Shown here: positions 7,197 through 16,526 of the stretch, piece after piece | Layout: every line of letters starts with the position of its first letter | Position numbering within the stretch: position 1 is the first letter of the stretch | Assembly: GCF_000236565.1 (NCBI RefSeq) | Contig: NZ_AHAM01000027.1 | Span: 95,163 to 159,162, forward strand | Reading direction: 5' to 3' | DNA length: 64,000 nucleotides | Source: Mesorhizobium alhagi CCNWXJ12-2 | GTDB taxonomy: Bacteria > Pseudomonadota > Alphaproteobacteria > Rhizobiales > Rhizobiaceae | Notes under the pieces: generated by a model | Seen by the model: only the letters and a program-made list of their open reading frames with translations | What the model was told of the DNA's origin: nothing | Databases searched by the model: none | Position numbers and translations under genes: made by a program

Positions 7197-8474
7197 TTAG
7201 CCTTTAGCCGCCCGCACGAGGCGCGGCCGGGCAGGCGCCCGGTTCTCACGCCCATAGCTGGTTATGAAATCCGCGATGCGCGGAACGATCTCGGCGCGGA
7301 AGCGCGAGCCGTTGAAGACGCCGTAGTGCCCGACCGCCGGCTGCATGTAGTGGGCGCGCATATCGGCCGGGATGTTGACGCAGAGGTCGTGCGCGGCCCT
7401 GGTCTGGCCGATGCCCGATATGTCGTCGTTTTCACCCTCGATCGTCAGCAGCGCCACGTTGCGGATCGCGGCCGGATCGACCGGCACGCCGCGATGCGTC
7501 ATCTCGCCCTTGGGCAGGGCATGGCGAACGAACACGGTGTCGACGGTCTGCAGGTAGAATTCGGCCGTCAGGTCCATGACCGCGAGATATTCGTCATAAA
7601 AATCGCGGTGCTTCTCGGCGCTGTCGCCATCGTTCTTCACGAGATGCATGAAGAAATCCTTGTGCGCCGTGATGTGGCGGTCGAGGTTCATGCTCATGAA
7701 GCCGGAGAGCTGCAGAAAGCCGGGATAGACCTCGCGGGTGAAGCCCGGGACCGGCCACGGCACCTGCATGATTGCGTTTTCACGGAACCAGTCGACGCCC
7801 TTTTCCTCGGCGAGAATGTTGACGGCGGTCGGGTTGCGGCGCGTGTCGACCGGTCCGCCCATCAGCGTCATCGTCGAGGGCGCGTGGCGGTCGCCGCGCG
7901 CCTCCATGATCGCCGCGGCGGCGAGTACCGGGACCGAAGGCTGGCAGACAGCCATGACGTGGGTGTCGGGCCCGAGCGCGTGCAGCATGTCGATGATGTA
8001 ATCGATGTAATCGTCGAGATCGAAGCGGCCCTCCGACACCGGCACCATGCGCGCATCGGTCCAGTCGGTGATGTAGACATCGGCATGCGGCATCATCGCC
8101 TCGACCGTGCCGCGCAGCAGCGTCGCGTAATGGCCGGACATCGGCGCGACGATCAGAAGCTTCGGATCGGGTCGGCGGCGCGCTGGGACCGCGCGCTCGA
8201 AATGGATCAGATCACAGAACGGCCGCGACCAGACGATCCTCTCCGTCACCGGAACGGTCTTCCAGTCGACGACAGTCTCGTCAAGACCGAAGCCCGGTTT
8301 GCCGTAGCGGCGCGTGGTGCGCTCGAAGAGCTCGGCGGTCGCCGCGACCGACCGGCCCCAATGCGTGTGGGAGAGGGGATTGAGCGGGTTGGTGTAGAAG
8401 AGCTTTACGGCGTCGGCATAGGCCCTGAAGGGCTGCACGGCGGCGTGATTCATCTCGTACAGCTGGTAAAACAT
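7197..8474 (-). CDS. phaZ: Intracellular polyhydroxyalkanoate depolymerase
   Basis: A 425-residue cytoplasmic PHB depolymerase that mobilises stored polyhydroxybutyrate granules. It has the PhaZ1-type alpha/beta hydrolase in which the nucleophile is cysteine: C177 in AVCQPSVP, replacing the usual serine lipase box. Flanking family segments are APMSGHYATLLRGTVE (110-125), DVYITDWTDAR (132-142) and the C-terminal VGHYGVFNGSRFR holding the catalytic histidine. The ATG at 8474 is preferred over the TTG directly before it. No signal peptide, as expected for the intracellular class. The gene is isolated, with about 160 bp and 220 bp of flanking non-coding DNA. Confidence 0.93.
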   Translation of the reverse strand: MFYQLYEMNHAAVQPFRAYADAVKLFYTNPLNPLSHTHWGRSVAATAELFERTTRRYGKPGFGLDETVVDWKTVPVTERIVWSRPFCDLIHFERAVPARRRPDPKLLIVAPMSGHYATLLRGTVEAMMPHADVYITDWTDARMVPVSEGRFDLDDYIDYIIDMLHALGPDTHVMAVCQPSVPVLAAAAIMEARGDRHAPSTMTLMGGPVDTRRNPTAVNILAEEKGVDWFRENAIMQVPWPVPGFTREVYPGFLQLSGFMSMNLDRHITAHKDFFMHLVKNDGDSAEKHRDFYDEYLAVMDLTAEFYLQTVDTVFVRHALPKGEMTHRGVPVDPAAIRNVALLTIEGENDDISGIGQTRAAHDLCVNIPADMRAHYMQPAVGHYGVFNGSRFRAEIVPRIADFITSYGRENRAPARPRLVRAAKG

Positions 8475-8692
8475 CAATACCCCGTCGCCGTCGATTTCCG
8501 AATTGGCCGGCCTTGAGGCCGGCTCTGATCATTAGGCAACGAAGTTAACAACCTTTTGCTGCGTCGCAATACGTCACGCCGCGTTATTTATTCTCATCCT
8601 TTCGTCTAAGCTGTTGAAAACCGCGCGATAACGCAATTCGCGCGCGGTCCGCACCTTTTGCGCTGCAAAATAGCGGGCCGAGGAGGCACTCT

Positions 8693-8980
8693 TCAGGCGC
8701 CTTCGACCAGCACGATCTCGCCGTCGGCGAATCGCTGCCTGATTGCCTTGGCTGCCTGGTATTCCGGCGAATTGTAGCAATCGCGGGCGGCGGCGAGGGA
8801 TGGAAACTCGATGACAACGTTGCGCGCCCGCGCCGTTCCCTCCGCCGCTTCATGAGCGCCGCCGCGCACCAGGAAAACCGCGCCGAAGCGGTCGAAAGCC
8901 GGCTTCGCCGCCGCGACATAGCCTTTGTAGCCTTCGGGGTCGCGGACATCCACGCGCGCGATCCAGTATCCCTTCGGCAT
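8693..8980 (-). CDS. DUF1330 family protein (paralogue 1)
   Basis: A 95-residue protein of the DUF1330 dimeric ferredoxin-like fold (starts MPKGYWIARVDV; VLVRGG and NVVIEFPS strands; YNSPEYQAAKAIRQR helix). Members have no established reaction. AGGAGG-type site GGAGGAAAAG directly precedes the ATG at 8980, ruling out a longer start. It follows pyrF by about 34 bases on the same strand and may be its last cotranscribed gene. A second, clearly related copy sits in the his cluster (61638-61928). Confidence 0.85.
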   Translation of the reverse strand: MPKGYWIARVDVRDPEGYKGYVAAAKPAFDRFGAVFLVRGGAHEAAEGTARARNVVIEFPSLAAARDCYNSPEYQAAKAIRQRFADGEIVLVEGA

Positions 8981-9014
8981 CTTTTCCTCCCAGATAAATT
9001 GGCGGCCGGCCGGC

Positions 9015-9713
9015 TCAGCCCCGGTCCATTTCCTCGAGAATAGCCCGCGCGGCGGCGCGCCTGTCAACCGAGGCGACGATCGGCCTGGCGACGACGAGGT
9101 GGCTTGCGCCGGCGCGAATGGCGTCGCGCGGCGTGACGACGCGCTTCTGGTCGCCATGGTCGCTGCCGGCGGGACGAATGCCCGGCGTGACCACCGCAAG
9201 CTCCGGGCCGACGATCTTACGCGCCGCCGCGGCCTCGCCGGCCGAGCAGACGACGCCGCCCATGCCGGCGGCCAGCGCCTGTTCGGCGCGGCGGAGCACC
9301 AGAGTGTGCGGGTCGTATTCGTAGCCCGCCTCGATCAAGTCCGCCTCGTCCATCGAGGTCAGAACAGTGACGCCGAGCAGGCAGAGGCCGGTCCCCTTGG
9401 CCGCCCCGACCGCCGCACGCATCGCCTTGGGATAGGCATGCAGCGTAAGCATCGTAACGCCCATCCGGGCGATGTTCTCGACACCCTTGGCGACGGTGTT
9501 GTCGATGTCCAGGAGCTTCATATCGAGGAACACCTTCGTGCCGCCGGCCGCCAGTTCGCGGGCGAGGTCCAGCCCGCCCGCGAAAGCAAGCTGGTAGCCG
9601 ATCTTGTAGAAGGAGACGACGCCGTCGAGTTCCTCGACCACCTTGCGCGCCTCGGCCACGGTCGGCACGTCGAGGCCGACGATCAGGCGGTCCCGCATCA
9701 GGTTCCCGGTCAT
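9015..9713 (-). CDS. pyrF: Orotidine-5'-phosphate decarboxylase
   Basis: Last step of UMP biosynthesis, cytosolic TIM-barrel enzyme. The 232-residue product shows [10 protein letters not shown] near the N-terminus, the catalytic [14 protein letters not shown] (Asp-Lys-Asp array), and the phosphate-binding VTPGIRPAG and [11 protein letters not shown] segments. ATG at 9713 gives an ATGA overlap with the stop of the upstream histidine phosphatase gene; an internal ATG at 9698 is less likely. Translationally coupled to that gene, which is in turn coupled to an FMN reductase. Confidence 0.95.
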   Translation of the reverse strand: MTGNLMRDRLIVGLDVPTVAEARKVVEELDGVVSFYKIGYQLAFAGGLDLARELAAGGTKVFLDMKLLDIDNTVAKGVENIARMGVTMLTLHAYPKAMRAAVGAAKGTGLCLLGVTVLTSMDEADLIEAGYEYDPHTLVLRRAEQALAAGMGGVVCSAGEAAAARKIVGPELAVVTPGIRPAGSDHGDQKRVVTPRDAIRAGASHLVVARPIVASVDRRAAARAILEEMDRG

Positions 9714-10300
9714 CCGAATTCTCCTGTGAAGGTCTCGACCGGCGTCCAATCGCACAGAAGGCGGCGATCGGAAAGCCGGAATGCAAAGATATTGCCGCCG
9801 CGCGGCGGCTGGTCGCCGGAGCGGGAAATGGCCAAGCCGGCGAGATGGCATTTCAGCAGAGTGCCGACCGCGCCGTGCCCGACAAAGGCGATGGGGCGTT
9901 CGGGCGGCCAGCCTTCAAGGGCGGCGTCGAAGGCCGCGACGATGCGGGCCTGTGCGTCGACCGCGCGCTCCCAGCCGTGAAAGCTCCTTTGCGGATTGGC
10001 GAAGAACCAGTCGGCGGCCTTCTCGAACTCTGGCGGCGGCAGAAAGCCAGTCGCCGAGCGGTCGTTTTCGCCCATTTCCGCAGCGGTCCGGAATTCGACG
10101 CCGGCGGCCTCGGCGAGTATCGCCGCCGCTTCCTTCGCCTTGCGCTCGGCGCTCGAGACGACACCGGCGAGCGAGCGCACCCATGGCCGCTGCCGGATTG
10201 CGAGAAGGCGGGTGCGGCCGGTCTCCGACAATCCCCATTCCGGGACGGGAATCGACGCGTCGACCAGAACCTGCGGATGGGTCAGATAGACGCCGATCAC
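9710..10300 (-). CDS. Histidine phosphatase superfamily protein, variant catalytic motif
   Basis: A 196-residue phosphoglycerate-mutase-like protein. The superfamily's N-terminal R-H-G is replaced by T-H-P in [12 protein letters not shown], keeping the histidine but not the arginine. Further family marks are [26 protein letters not shown] (S-S/R motif) and the second histidine in [14 protein letters not shown] at 10300 is used because it forms a GTGA overlap with the FMN reductase stop. ATGA overlap with pyrF downstream makes a coupled three-gene set. Substrate unknown; loss of the first arginine may weaken phosphatase activity, which is inference. Confidence 0.8.
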   Translation of the reverse strand: MIGVYLTHPQVLVDASIPVPEWGLSETGRTRLLAIRQRPWVRSLAGVVSSAERKAKEAAAILAEAAGVEFRTAAEMGENDRSATGFLPPPEFEKAADWFFANPQRSFHGWERAVDAQARIVAAFDAALEGWPPERPIAFVGHGAVGTLLKCHLAGLAISRSGDQPPRGGNIFAFRLSDRRLLCDWTPVETFTGEFG

Positions 10301-10887
10301 TTGTCGGCCCGGAGCGACATCATTTTCGCCCGTTCGATCAGCGTCCGCACGACGGTCTCCATCCGGCGGCGCAACTGCTCGTCCTTGAACTGCCCGTCCT
10401 CGTCGAAGGCGTCCTTCGCACCCGGCACCGAGCATTGCGGGGTGATGATCTCGACGCCGCAATTCATCAGCACCGAACGCAAATGATAAAGGCCGCGCGC
10501 CCCGGCGAAATTGCCGTCGGAAGACGAGCACAGCGCAGCTACCTTGCCGGCATAGGGCTTGAACGGGCGACCTCCATCCTTGTGGATACGGCTGACCCAG
10601 TCGATCGTGTTCTTGAGCAGCGGCGGAATGGAGGAATTGTATTCGGGGCTGGCGATCAGCAATCCGTCATGGGAGGCGATGAGACGCGCCAGCTTGTATG
10701 CATTCTCGGGAACGCCTTTCTCGGCTTCGAGGTCCTGGTCCATGATCGGCAGGGGATAATCGGCAAGCGAGATGCGGGTGACGTCCGCGCCCTGCAGCGC
10801 AAGCTCCTTGGTCGCTGCGTCCGCGGTCTTTCCGCTGTAGGCGCCGGTTCGGATCGAGCCGGCGAAGACCAGAATTTTGGGATTCAT
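10297..10887 (-). CDS. NADPH-dependent FMN reductase family protein
   Basis: A 196-residue flavodoxin-like protein of the NADPH_dep_FMN_red family, probably a quinone, azo or chromate-type reductase. FAGSIRTGAYSGK (residues 8-20) is the FMN phosphate loop, and ASPEYNSSIPPLLKNTIDW (79-97) is the signature flavin-contact segment. ATG at 10887 is preceded by GGAGAG. It is the first gene of the coupled group with the histidine phosphatase and pyrF. Physiological substrate cannot be read from sequence. Confidence 0.88.
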   Translation of the reverse strand: MNPKILVFAGSIRTGAYSGKTADAATKELALQGADVTRISLADYPLPIMDQDLEAEKGVPENAYKLARLIASHDGLLIASPEYNSSIPPLLKNTIDWVSRIHKDGGRPFKPYAGKVAALCSSSDGNFAGARGLYHLRSVLMNCGVEIITPQCSVPGAKDAFDEDGQFKDEQLRRRMETVVRTLIERAKMMSLRADK

Positions 10888-10990
10888 GAGCGCTCTCCTG
10901 CCCCACGGGTATAGGCGAAGCGCCGCTCAGATCAATCAAGAACACGCGATTTGAATGTGGATCGCGCGGCTTCCGGAGCCTGTGCAAGGC

Positions 10991-11599
10991 TCAGTTGCGC
11001 TTGCCGCGGCGGTAGACCCAGAGCTGCGTCGGCGGAAAGTTGCGGATGACGAAGTCGAAATGCTCGACGCTGTAATCGCCCAGGCCGGGCGGAACCGGCG
11101 ATTTCGGCCCGTAGGTCAGCTGGATAACCGGCCTTCCTTCGGGGATGCGGTTGAGCAGATCTGTCAGATAAGCAACGCGCCTGGGTACCGGGAAGTTGAG
11201 CAGCGGCACGCCGGAGACGACCGAATCGAATTTCTGGCCGCGCATCGCGCCGAGCGTCGCGTCGAGATTGAAAGCGTCTCCCTCGATGACGTTCACGCCC
11301 GGATAATTGCGCCGCAAATGGCAAACGAAATCGGCGGAATATTCAACCGCGTAGAGGTTTTCCGGCCTGACGCCGCGCGCAAGTATGGCTCGGGTGATGA
11401 CGCCTGTGCCGGGACCGACCTCAAGCACGGGAAGGCCCGACGAAACATCGATGACCGAGGCCATGCGCCTGGCAGTGACCGAACTGGTCGGCACGATAGA
11501 GCCGACCGCCTTGGGCTTGTCGATCCAGCCTTTGAAGAAGCGAAGCTCGTCGTCGAACTTCTCCGCCAGCGTCTTGCGTATTTCAGACCCGCTTCGCAT
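10991..11599 (-). CDS. pmtA: SAM-dependent methyltransferase, phosphatidylethanolamine N-methyltransferase type (PmtA)
   Basis: A 202-residue soluble methyltransferase with SAM motif I VLEVGPGTG (58-66), acidic residue in NLYAVEYSADF, and VSGVPLLNFP as the post-motif signature of rhizobial PmtA-type enzymes. These convert phosphatidylethanolamine to phosphatidylcholine through three methylations. N-terminal FDDELRFFKGWIDKPK and SIVPTSSVTARRMA are typical of the family. AAGGAGA site before ATG 11599. Position next to dnaJ-dnaK is usual for rhizobia. Related rRNA adenine dimethylases share the fold, so the assignment rests mainly on the N-terminal segment. Confidence 0.82.
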   Translation of the reverse strand: MRSGSEIRKTLAEKFDDELRFFKGWIDKPKAVGSIVPTSSVTARRMASVIDVSSGLPVLEVGPGTGVITRAILARGVRPENLYAVEYSADFVCHLRRNYPGVNVIEGDAFNLDATLGAMRGQKFDSVVSGVPLLNFPVPRRVAYLTDLLNRIPEGRPVIQLTYGPKSPVPPGLGDYSVEHFDFVIRNFPPTQLWVYRRGKRN

Positions 11600-11692
11600 G
11601 GCGTTCTCCTTACCTGACGTTGCGGATACTTAGCAGCAAACTGGTCCAAAGCAAGGCGGCGTCTGGCGTATGATCCGATCCGCCGCGGGCCG

Positions 11693-12820
11693 TCAGCTCT
11701 CGCCGAAGGATTCGAAAAAGTCCTTCATGCGGGCGAAGAAGCCGCTCGACTGCGGAGAATTCTCCTTGGAGGAAAGCTGCTCGAATTCCTCCAGCAACTC
11801 ACGCTGGCGCTTGGTGAGGTTTTGCGGCGTCTCGACGACGGTCTGGATGTAGAGATCGCCGATATTGGGCTGACGCAGCACCGGCATGCCCTTGCCCTTG
11901 AGGCGGAACTGGCGGCCGCTCTGCGTGCCCTCGGCTACCTTGACGCGGGTCTGGGTGCCGTCGAGCGTCGCCACCTCGAAGGACCCGCCGAGAGCGGCGG
12001 TGGTCATCGAGATCGGCACCTTACAGTAGAGATCTGCGCCGTCGCGCTGGAAGAATTCGTGCGGCTTGACCGAAAGGAAAATGTAGAGGTCGCCGGGGGG
12101 GCCGCCACGCAGTCCGGCCTCGCCCTCATTTGCGAGCCTGATGCGCGTGCCGTCCTCGATGCCGGCCGGAATATTGACCGATAGCGAGCGCTCCTCGGTG
12201 ACGCGGCCCTGGCCGGCGCATTTCGGGCACGGATCCTTGATCGTCTGGCCACGGCCCTGGCATTGCGGGCAGGTGCGCTCGATCGAGAAGAAGCCCTGGC
12301 TGGCGCGCACCTTGCCGTGGCCGGCGCACATTGTGCAGGTCACGGGCTGGGTGCCGGGCTTGGCGCCGGTGCCGGAGCATTCGGCGCAGGCAATCGAGGC
12401 CGGCACGCGAATCTGCGCGGTCTTGCCGGTGTAGGCTTCCTCGAGCAGGATTTCCATATTGTAGCGCAGATCGGCGCCGCGCTCGCGGCCGGAGGACGAG
12501 CGGCGCTGGCGACCGCCCATCATCTCGCCGAAAATATCCTCGAAAATATCGGAGAATCCGCCACCGCCGAAGCCATGGCCGTTGCCCATGCCGCCATTCT
12601 CGAACGCCGCATGGCCGAACCGGTCATAGGCCGCACGCTTCTGCGGATCCTTCAGCGTCTCGTAGGCCTCGCCGATTTCCTTGAACCTGTGCTCGCAGGC
12701 GGCATCGCCTGGATTGCGGTCGGGATGGAACTGCATTGCGAGCTTGCGAAAGGCAGCTTTCAGCTCCTTCTCGTCTGCGCCCCTCTGGACCCCCAAGGTC
12801 TCGTAGAAATCAGCCTTCAT
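11693..12820 (-). CDS. dnaJ: Chaperone DnaJ (Hsp40)
   Basis: Co-chaperone stimulating DnaK ATPase and delivering unfolded clients. A 375-residue class I DnaJ: J domain 1-70 with HPD at 32-34, Gly/Phe-rich linker ([17 protein letters not shown]), four complete zinc motifs ([32 protein letters not shown]) and the C-terminal client-binding domain. It lies downstream of dnaK, separated by about 190 bp holding a terminator, so it is expressed by read-through or its own promoter. Confidence 0.97.
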   Translation of the reverse strand: MKADFYETLGVQRGADEKELKAAFRKLAMQFHPDRNPGDAACEHRFKEIGEAYETLKDPQKRAAYDRFGHAAFENGGMGNGHGFGGGGFSDIFEDIFGEMMGGRQRRSSSGRERGADLRYNMEILLEEAYTGKTAQIRVPASIACAECSGTGAKPGTQPVTCTMCAGHGKVRASQGFFSIERTCPQCQGRGQTIKDPCPKCAGQGRVTEERSLSVNIPAGIEDGTRIRLANEGEAGLRGGPPGDLYIFLSVKPHEFFQRDGADLYCKVPISMTTAALGGSFEVATLDGTQTRVKVAEGTQSGRQFRLKGKGMPVLRQPNIGDLYIQTVVETPQNLTKRQRELLEEFEQLSSKENSPQSSGFFARMKDFFESFGES

Positions 12821-12960
12821 TTTTTCCCGCTGTCCGGATGATCGATGTCAAATCGCATCGCTGACCCGCTTCGGTTCGGCAGGTGGCTTCCGATTTAGTG
12901 AGCCGGAGCCGCCGATTCCATAGCTTCCCCGGCCTTGTCGACATTTTTTTGAGTGACCGA

Positions 12961-12990
12961 AAAAGGCCCGGCGTCCGCGCCAGGCCTTTT
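12961..12990 (-). terminator. Terminator downstream of dnaK
   Basis: AAAAGGCC and GGCG on one side pair with CGCC and GGCCTTTT on the other, around a TCCG loop with one mismatch per side. On the minus strand the stem ends in TTTTT, about 20 bases past the dnaK stop. It probably reduces rather than abolishes flow into dnaJ. Confidence 0.85.
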
Positions 12991-13012
12991 CCGTCAGCTC
13001 ATTTCAACGCAT

Positions 13013-14932
13013 TCACGCCGACTTCTTCTTGTCGTCGTCCTCGTTGATTTCCTCGAAATCCGCGTCGACCACGTCCGCGCCGTCCTTGGCGGCGTCGGCT
13101 GCGGCGTCAGCCTCGGCGGCTTCCTTCTGCGAGGCCTCGTACATGGCCTGGCCGAGCTTCATCGAGACTTCGGCAAGGCTCTGGCTCTTGGCGTTGATGT
13201 CGTCGACATCATCGCCCTCGGTCGCGGTCTTCAACGCGGCGATCGCATCGGAGATGGCGGTGCGGTCGGCTTCCGAGACCTTGTCGCCATATTCCTTCAG
13301 CGACTTCTCGGACGAATGCACCAAAGCTTCGGCCTGGTTGCGGGCCTCGACCAGCGCGCGGCGCTTCTTGTCGCTCTCGGCGTTGGCTTCGGCGTCCTTG
13401 ACCATCTTTTCGATGTCGTCGTCGGACAGGCCGCCCGAGGCCTGGATGCGGATCTGGTGCTCCTTGCCGGTGCCCTTGTCCTTGGCCGAGACATTGACGA
13501 TGCCGTTGGCGTCGATATCGAAGGTGACCTCGATCTGCGGCACGCCGCGCGGCGCCGGCGGAATACCAACCAGATCGAACTGGCCGAGCGCCTTGTTGTC
13601 GGCTGCCATTTCACGCTCGCCCTGGAAGACCCGGATCGTGACGGCCGACTGGGAATCCTCGGCGGTCGAGAAAACCTGGCTCTTCTTGGTCGGGATGGTG
13701 GTGTTGCGTTCGATCAGGCGCGTGAACACGCCGCCGAGCGTCTCGATGCCGAGCGACAGCGGCGTCACGTCGAGCAGCAGCACGTCCTTGACGTCGCCCT
13801 GCAGCACGCCGGCCTGGATCGCAGCGCCGAGCGCCACCACCTCATCCGGGTTGACGCCCTTGTGCGGCTCCTTGCCGAAGAACTGCTTCACCACTTCCTG
13901 GACTTTCGGCATGCGCGTCATGCCGCCGACCAGAACCACCTCGTCGATCTCGCCTGCCTTCAGGCCAGCATCCTTCAGCGCCGCCTTGCAGGGCTCGACC
14001 GTGCGCTGGATGAGATCATCCACCAGCGACTCGAACTTGGCGCGGGTCAGCTTCATCGTCAGGTGCTTCGGGCCCGATTGATCGGCCGTGATGAAAGGCA
14101 GGTTGATCTCGGTCTGCGAGGACGAAGACAGCTCGATCTTGGCCTTTTCAGCGGCCTCCTTCAGGCGCTGCAGCGCGAGCTTGTCGTTCTTGAGATCGAT
14201 GCCCTGTTCCTTCTTGAACTCGGCCGCCAGATACTCGACGAGGCGCATGTCGAAATCCTCGCCGCCGAGGAAGGTGTCGCCATTGGTCGACTTCACCTCG
14301 AAGACGCCGTCGCCGATCTCGAGCACGGAAATGTCGAAGGTGCCGCCGCCAAGATCATAGACGGCGATGGTCTTGCCTTCCTTCTTGTCGAGGCCGTAGG
14401 CGAGCGCGGCCGCGGTCGGCTCGTTGATGATGCGCAGCACTTCCAGTCCGGCGATCTTGCCGGCATCCTTGGTGGCCTGACGCTGGGCGTCGTTGAAATA
14501 GGCGGGAACGGTGATGACGGCCTGCGTGACCTTCTCGCCAAGATAGGCCTCGGCGGTTTCCTTCATCTTCTGGAGGATCATGGCCGAGATCTGCGAAGGC
14601 GACTGCTTCTTGGCGCCGGCCTCTACCCAGGCGTCGCCATTGTCACCCTTCACGATCTTGTAGGGGACGAGCTTCTTGTCCTTCTCGGTCACCGGATCGT
14701 CGTAGCGGCGGCCGATGAGGCGCTTGACCGCAAAAATGGTGTTTTCGGGATTGGTCACCGCCTGGCGCTTGGCCGGCTGGCCGACGAGGCGCTCGTCGCC
14801 GTCGGTGAATGCGACGATGGAGGGCGTGGTGCGCGCGCCTTCAGCGTTCTCGATGACCTTTGCATCCTTGCCGTCCATGACGGCGACGCAGGAATTGGTC
14901 GTTCCCAGATCGATACCGATTACTTTAGCCAT
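13013..14932 (-). CDS. dnaK: Chaperone DnaK (Hsp70)
   Basis: ATP-driven chaperone of cytosolic protein folding, partner of DnaJ. A 639-residue protein with the actin-like ATPase domain starting [17 protein letters not shown], phosphate-binding [16 protein letters not shown], and [13 protein letters not shown]; the substrate domain follows from about 390 ([17 protein letters not shown]). The tail is acidic, ending in KKKSA after [13 protein letters not shown] at 14932. A candidate RpoH promoter lies at 15052-15082. Confidence 0.98.
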   Translation of the reverse strand: MAKVIGIDLGTTNSCVAVMDGKDAKVIENAEGARTTPSIVAFTDGDERLVGQPAKRQAVTNPENTIFAVKRLIGRRYDDPVTEKDKKLVPYKIVKGDNGDAWVEAGAKKQSPSQISAMILQKMKETAEAYLGEKVTQAVITVPAYFNDAQRQATKDAGKIAGLEVLRIINEPTAAALAYGLDKKEGKTIAVYDLGGGTFDISVLEIGDGVFEVKSTNGDTFLGGEDFDMRLVEYLAAEFKKEQGIDLKNDKLALQRLKEAAEKAKIELSSSSQTEINLPFITADQSGPKHLTMKLTRAKFESLVDDLIQRTVEPCKAALKDAGLKAGEIDEVVLVGGMTRMPKVQEVVKQFFGKEPHKGVNPDEVVALGAAIQAGVLQGDVKDVLLLDVTPLSLGIETLGGVFTRLIERNTTIPTKKSQVFSTAEDSQSAVTIRVFQGEREMAADNKALGQFDLVGIPPAPRGVPQIEVTFDIDANGIVNVSAKDKGTGKEHQIRIQASGGLSDDDIEKMVKDAEANAESDKKRRALVEARNQAEALVHSSEKSLKEYGDKVSEADRTAISDAIAALKTATEGDDVDDINAKSQSLAEVSMKLGQAMYEASQKEAAEADAAADAAKDGADVVDADFEEINEDDDKKKSA

Positions 14933-15051
14933 TTCTTTCTCTCCGCTAAGCAGGCCGTCAGGACCCGTGAAAGGCGTTCCCGCGACAGCCCCTGTTCACA
15001 CGATTTTCGTCCGGCCGGCCGTGTTTGCGGCGAGCCGAACGAATGTGGCGC

Positions 15052-15082
15052 GTATATAAGAACAGCCTTGTCTAGGCGCAAG
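15052..15082 (-). promoter_or_regulatory. Candidate RpoH (heat-shock) promoter for dnaK
   Basis: Reading leftward, CTTGCG (15082-15077), 16 bases, then CTTATATA (15060-15053). CTTG followed by a C-T-A-T-rich -10 fits the alphaproteobacterial sigma-32 consensus. It lies about 120 bp before the dnaK ATG, leaving a long leader. Confidence 0.55.
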
Positions 15083-15162
15083 CGTCCTGCCGAAAACTGC
15101 GGCTAAGAGGAAGTCTCACTGGAGTCGGCGCTTACAGGCAGTCCGCCGGTCAAGCGATCGCG

Positions 15163-15843
15163 CTACGCCTGCCGCTCGATCACCGCAACATTCATGTGCG
15201 TTCTAAGCTTGAAGCCGATCGACCCGTAGAGACTGATCGCGGTCGTGTTGGCAGCGTAGGCGTGAAGGAAAGGCTGGTCGCCCTTGGCGAAGATTTTTCC
15301 CGCCACATAGAGCGACAGCAGCCTGCCCAGCCCTCGGCCGCGGACATCCGGGTGCGTCGCGACGCCGCTTAGCTCGGTGAAACCATCCTGCTTCAGCCTC
15401 TCGCCGGCCATCGCTACAAGCCTGCCATTTTCCTTCATGCCCCAGAAGTCACCGAGACTAAGCGCCTTCAGCGTGAAAGGTCCGGGCTTGGTGAGCGTCG
15501 CCAGCTCCATCATGGCGGCTGCGTCGGCCTCGCCGAGCGGGACGATCCTGTCGTCCTCCAAGCAAGGGATATGCCGCTCCGCGACCATCTGCACGCCCAG
15601 GGCGGTCGTGGTGACGGCAAAGCCCGGAGGCGGCACGAATTCGTCAGCCTGGAGCAGGATCAGCGTTTCGCCGGGGGTGGCGATCCCGGCGAGGCTCCGC
15701 AGGCTTTCCGGACTCTCGTCGCGGCTGCTCGCGAAGGGGTGTACCGATGGAGCGTAGCGTTTGGCGAGGCTGTTCCCTCGCGCCAAATGGGCATGCCTGG
15801 TGTTGAGCGCATTCCAGACCGGACGGTCGAGTATATGACTCAT
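15163..15843 (-). CDS. GNAT family N-acetyltransferase
   Basis: A 226-residue acetyltransferase. The C-terminal half (about 115-220) is an FR47-like GNAT fold with acetyl-CoA-binding motif A in VATHPDVRGRGLGRLLSLYV and the C-terminal strand YAANTTAISLYGSIGF. The N-terminal half is a less conserved GNAT-like domain. ATG at 15843 makes an ATGA overlap with the MarR-family gene upstream, so the two are cotranslated and likely coregulated. Acceptor substrate unknown. Confidence 0.88.
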   Translation of the reverse strand: MSHILDRPVWNALNTRHAHLARGNSLAKRYAPSVHPFASSRDESPESLRSLAGIATPGETLILLQADEFVPPPGFAVTTTALGVQMVAERHIPCLEDDRIVPLGEADAAAMMELATLTKPGPFTLKALSLGDFWGMKENGRLVAMAGERLKQDGFTELSGVATHPDVRGRGLGRLLSLYVAGKIFAKGDQPFLHAYAANTTAISLYGSIGFKLRTHMNVAVIERQA

Positions 15844-16337
15844 GACTTCACCTTTGCGGCGCGGCGATTGAGCGGCGCGGCGGCAAGGCCGTCCTCGATC
15901 GCTGCCAATTGTTCGAGCAACGGGCCGTCGAGATCGCCGCAAAGATCGGTGACGGCGGCATCGATGCGTGGCCACACGTCACGCTTGGCGGTCGCGACCA
16001 GCCGCTTCCCTTCCCTGGAGAGCGAAACGATCCTCCGCCGCTGGTCATCGGCGGACTGTTCGGTATCCAGCATGCCCAGCTCGACAAGCAGCGCGACCGT
16101 TCGCGTGGCGCCCGGCTGGGTGACGCCGGTCGCCTCGGCAAGTTCTCCAACCGTCAGCGGACCGAGCCTGTCGATCGCCGCGAGAAAAGGATACTGACCC
16201 GCCTGAAGCGGCGCGCCGAGTTCGTCCATGATCCTCTGCGTATCGGCCTGTAGCTTCTCGCCGACGCGCTTCATGCGCGTGCCGAGCGTCAGGAACCCAA
16301 ACGAACGTACCACATCCTCGACCATGCGCGCCTCCAT
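15840..16337 (-). CDS. MarR family transcriptional regulator
   Basis: A 165-residue winged-helix dimer. The recognition region is LTVGELAEATGVTQPGATR, the wing is in the DDQRRRIVSLSREG segment with the conserved D-x-R-R, and flanking helices form the dimer interface. ATG at 16337 is annotated; a second ATG at 16325 has GGAGG just upstream and may be the true start. An inverted repeat at 16340-16355 directly before the gene suggests autoregulation of the regulator-GNAT pair. Confidence 0.9.
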   Translation of the reverse strand: MEARMVEDVVRSFGFLTLGTRMKRVGEKLQADTQRIMDELGAPLQAGQYPFLAAIDRLGPLTVGELAEATGVTQPGATRTVALLVELGMLDTEQSADDQRRRIVSLSREGKRLVATAKRDVWPRIDAAVTDLCGDLDGPLLEQLAAIEDGLAAAPLNRRAAKVKS

Positions 16338-16339
16338 TT

Positions 16340-16355
16340 ATATTACATGTTATAT
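16340..16355. promoter_or_regulatory. Candidate MarR operator
   Basis: The dyad ATATTACATGTTATAT has perfect outer ATAT arms and a central ACATGT palindrome, with one mismatched pair. It sits 2 bases upstream of the annotated MarR start codon, where a bound dimer would block transcription or translation initiation. Confidence 0.55.
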
Positions 16356-16526
16356 AATTGTGCATGGAATTTGTCCATAAGAATTGTGGCGCGTCATCGA
16401 GAGCCGAGGTCCGTTACCGTGAAGGCTGCCGCCGCTTCAACGGATGCCGTTCCGCTGTCGAGGCCGTCCCGACTTTATCAAGGAGCTTTGTTCCTCCCGC
16501 TTGCCTATCCTGCAGAGGCCAGCCCG

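Noticed and set aside
7134..8516. A 460-codon plus-strand open frame
   Set aside because: Antisense to phaZ; a GC-bias shadow.
12953..15106. A 717-codon plus-strand open frame covering the dnaK region
   Set aside because: It is exactly antisense to dnaK, whose protein is unmistakable. Its translation is an Arg/Leu/Asp-rich mirror caused by high GC third positions.
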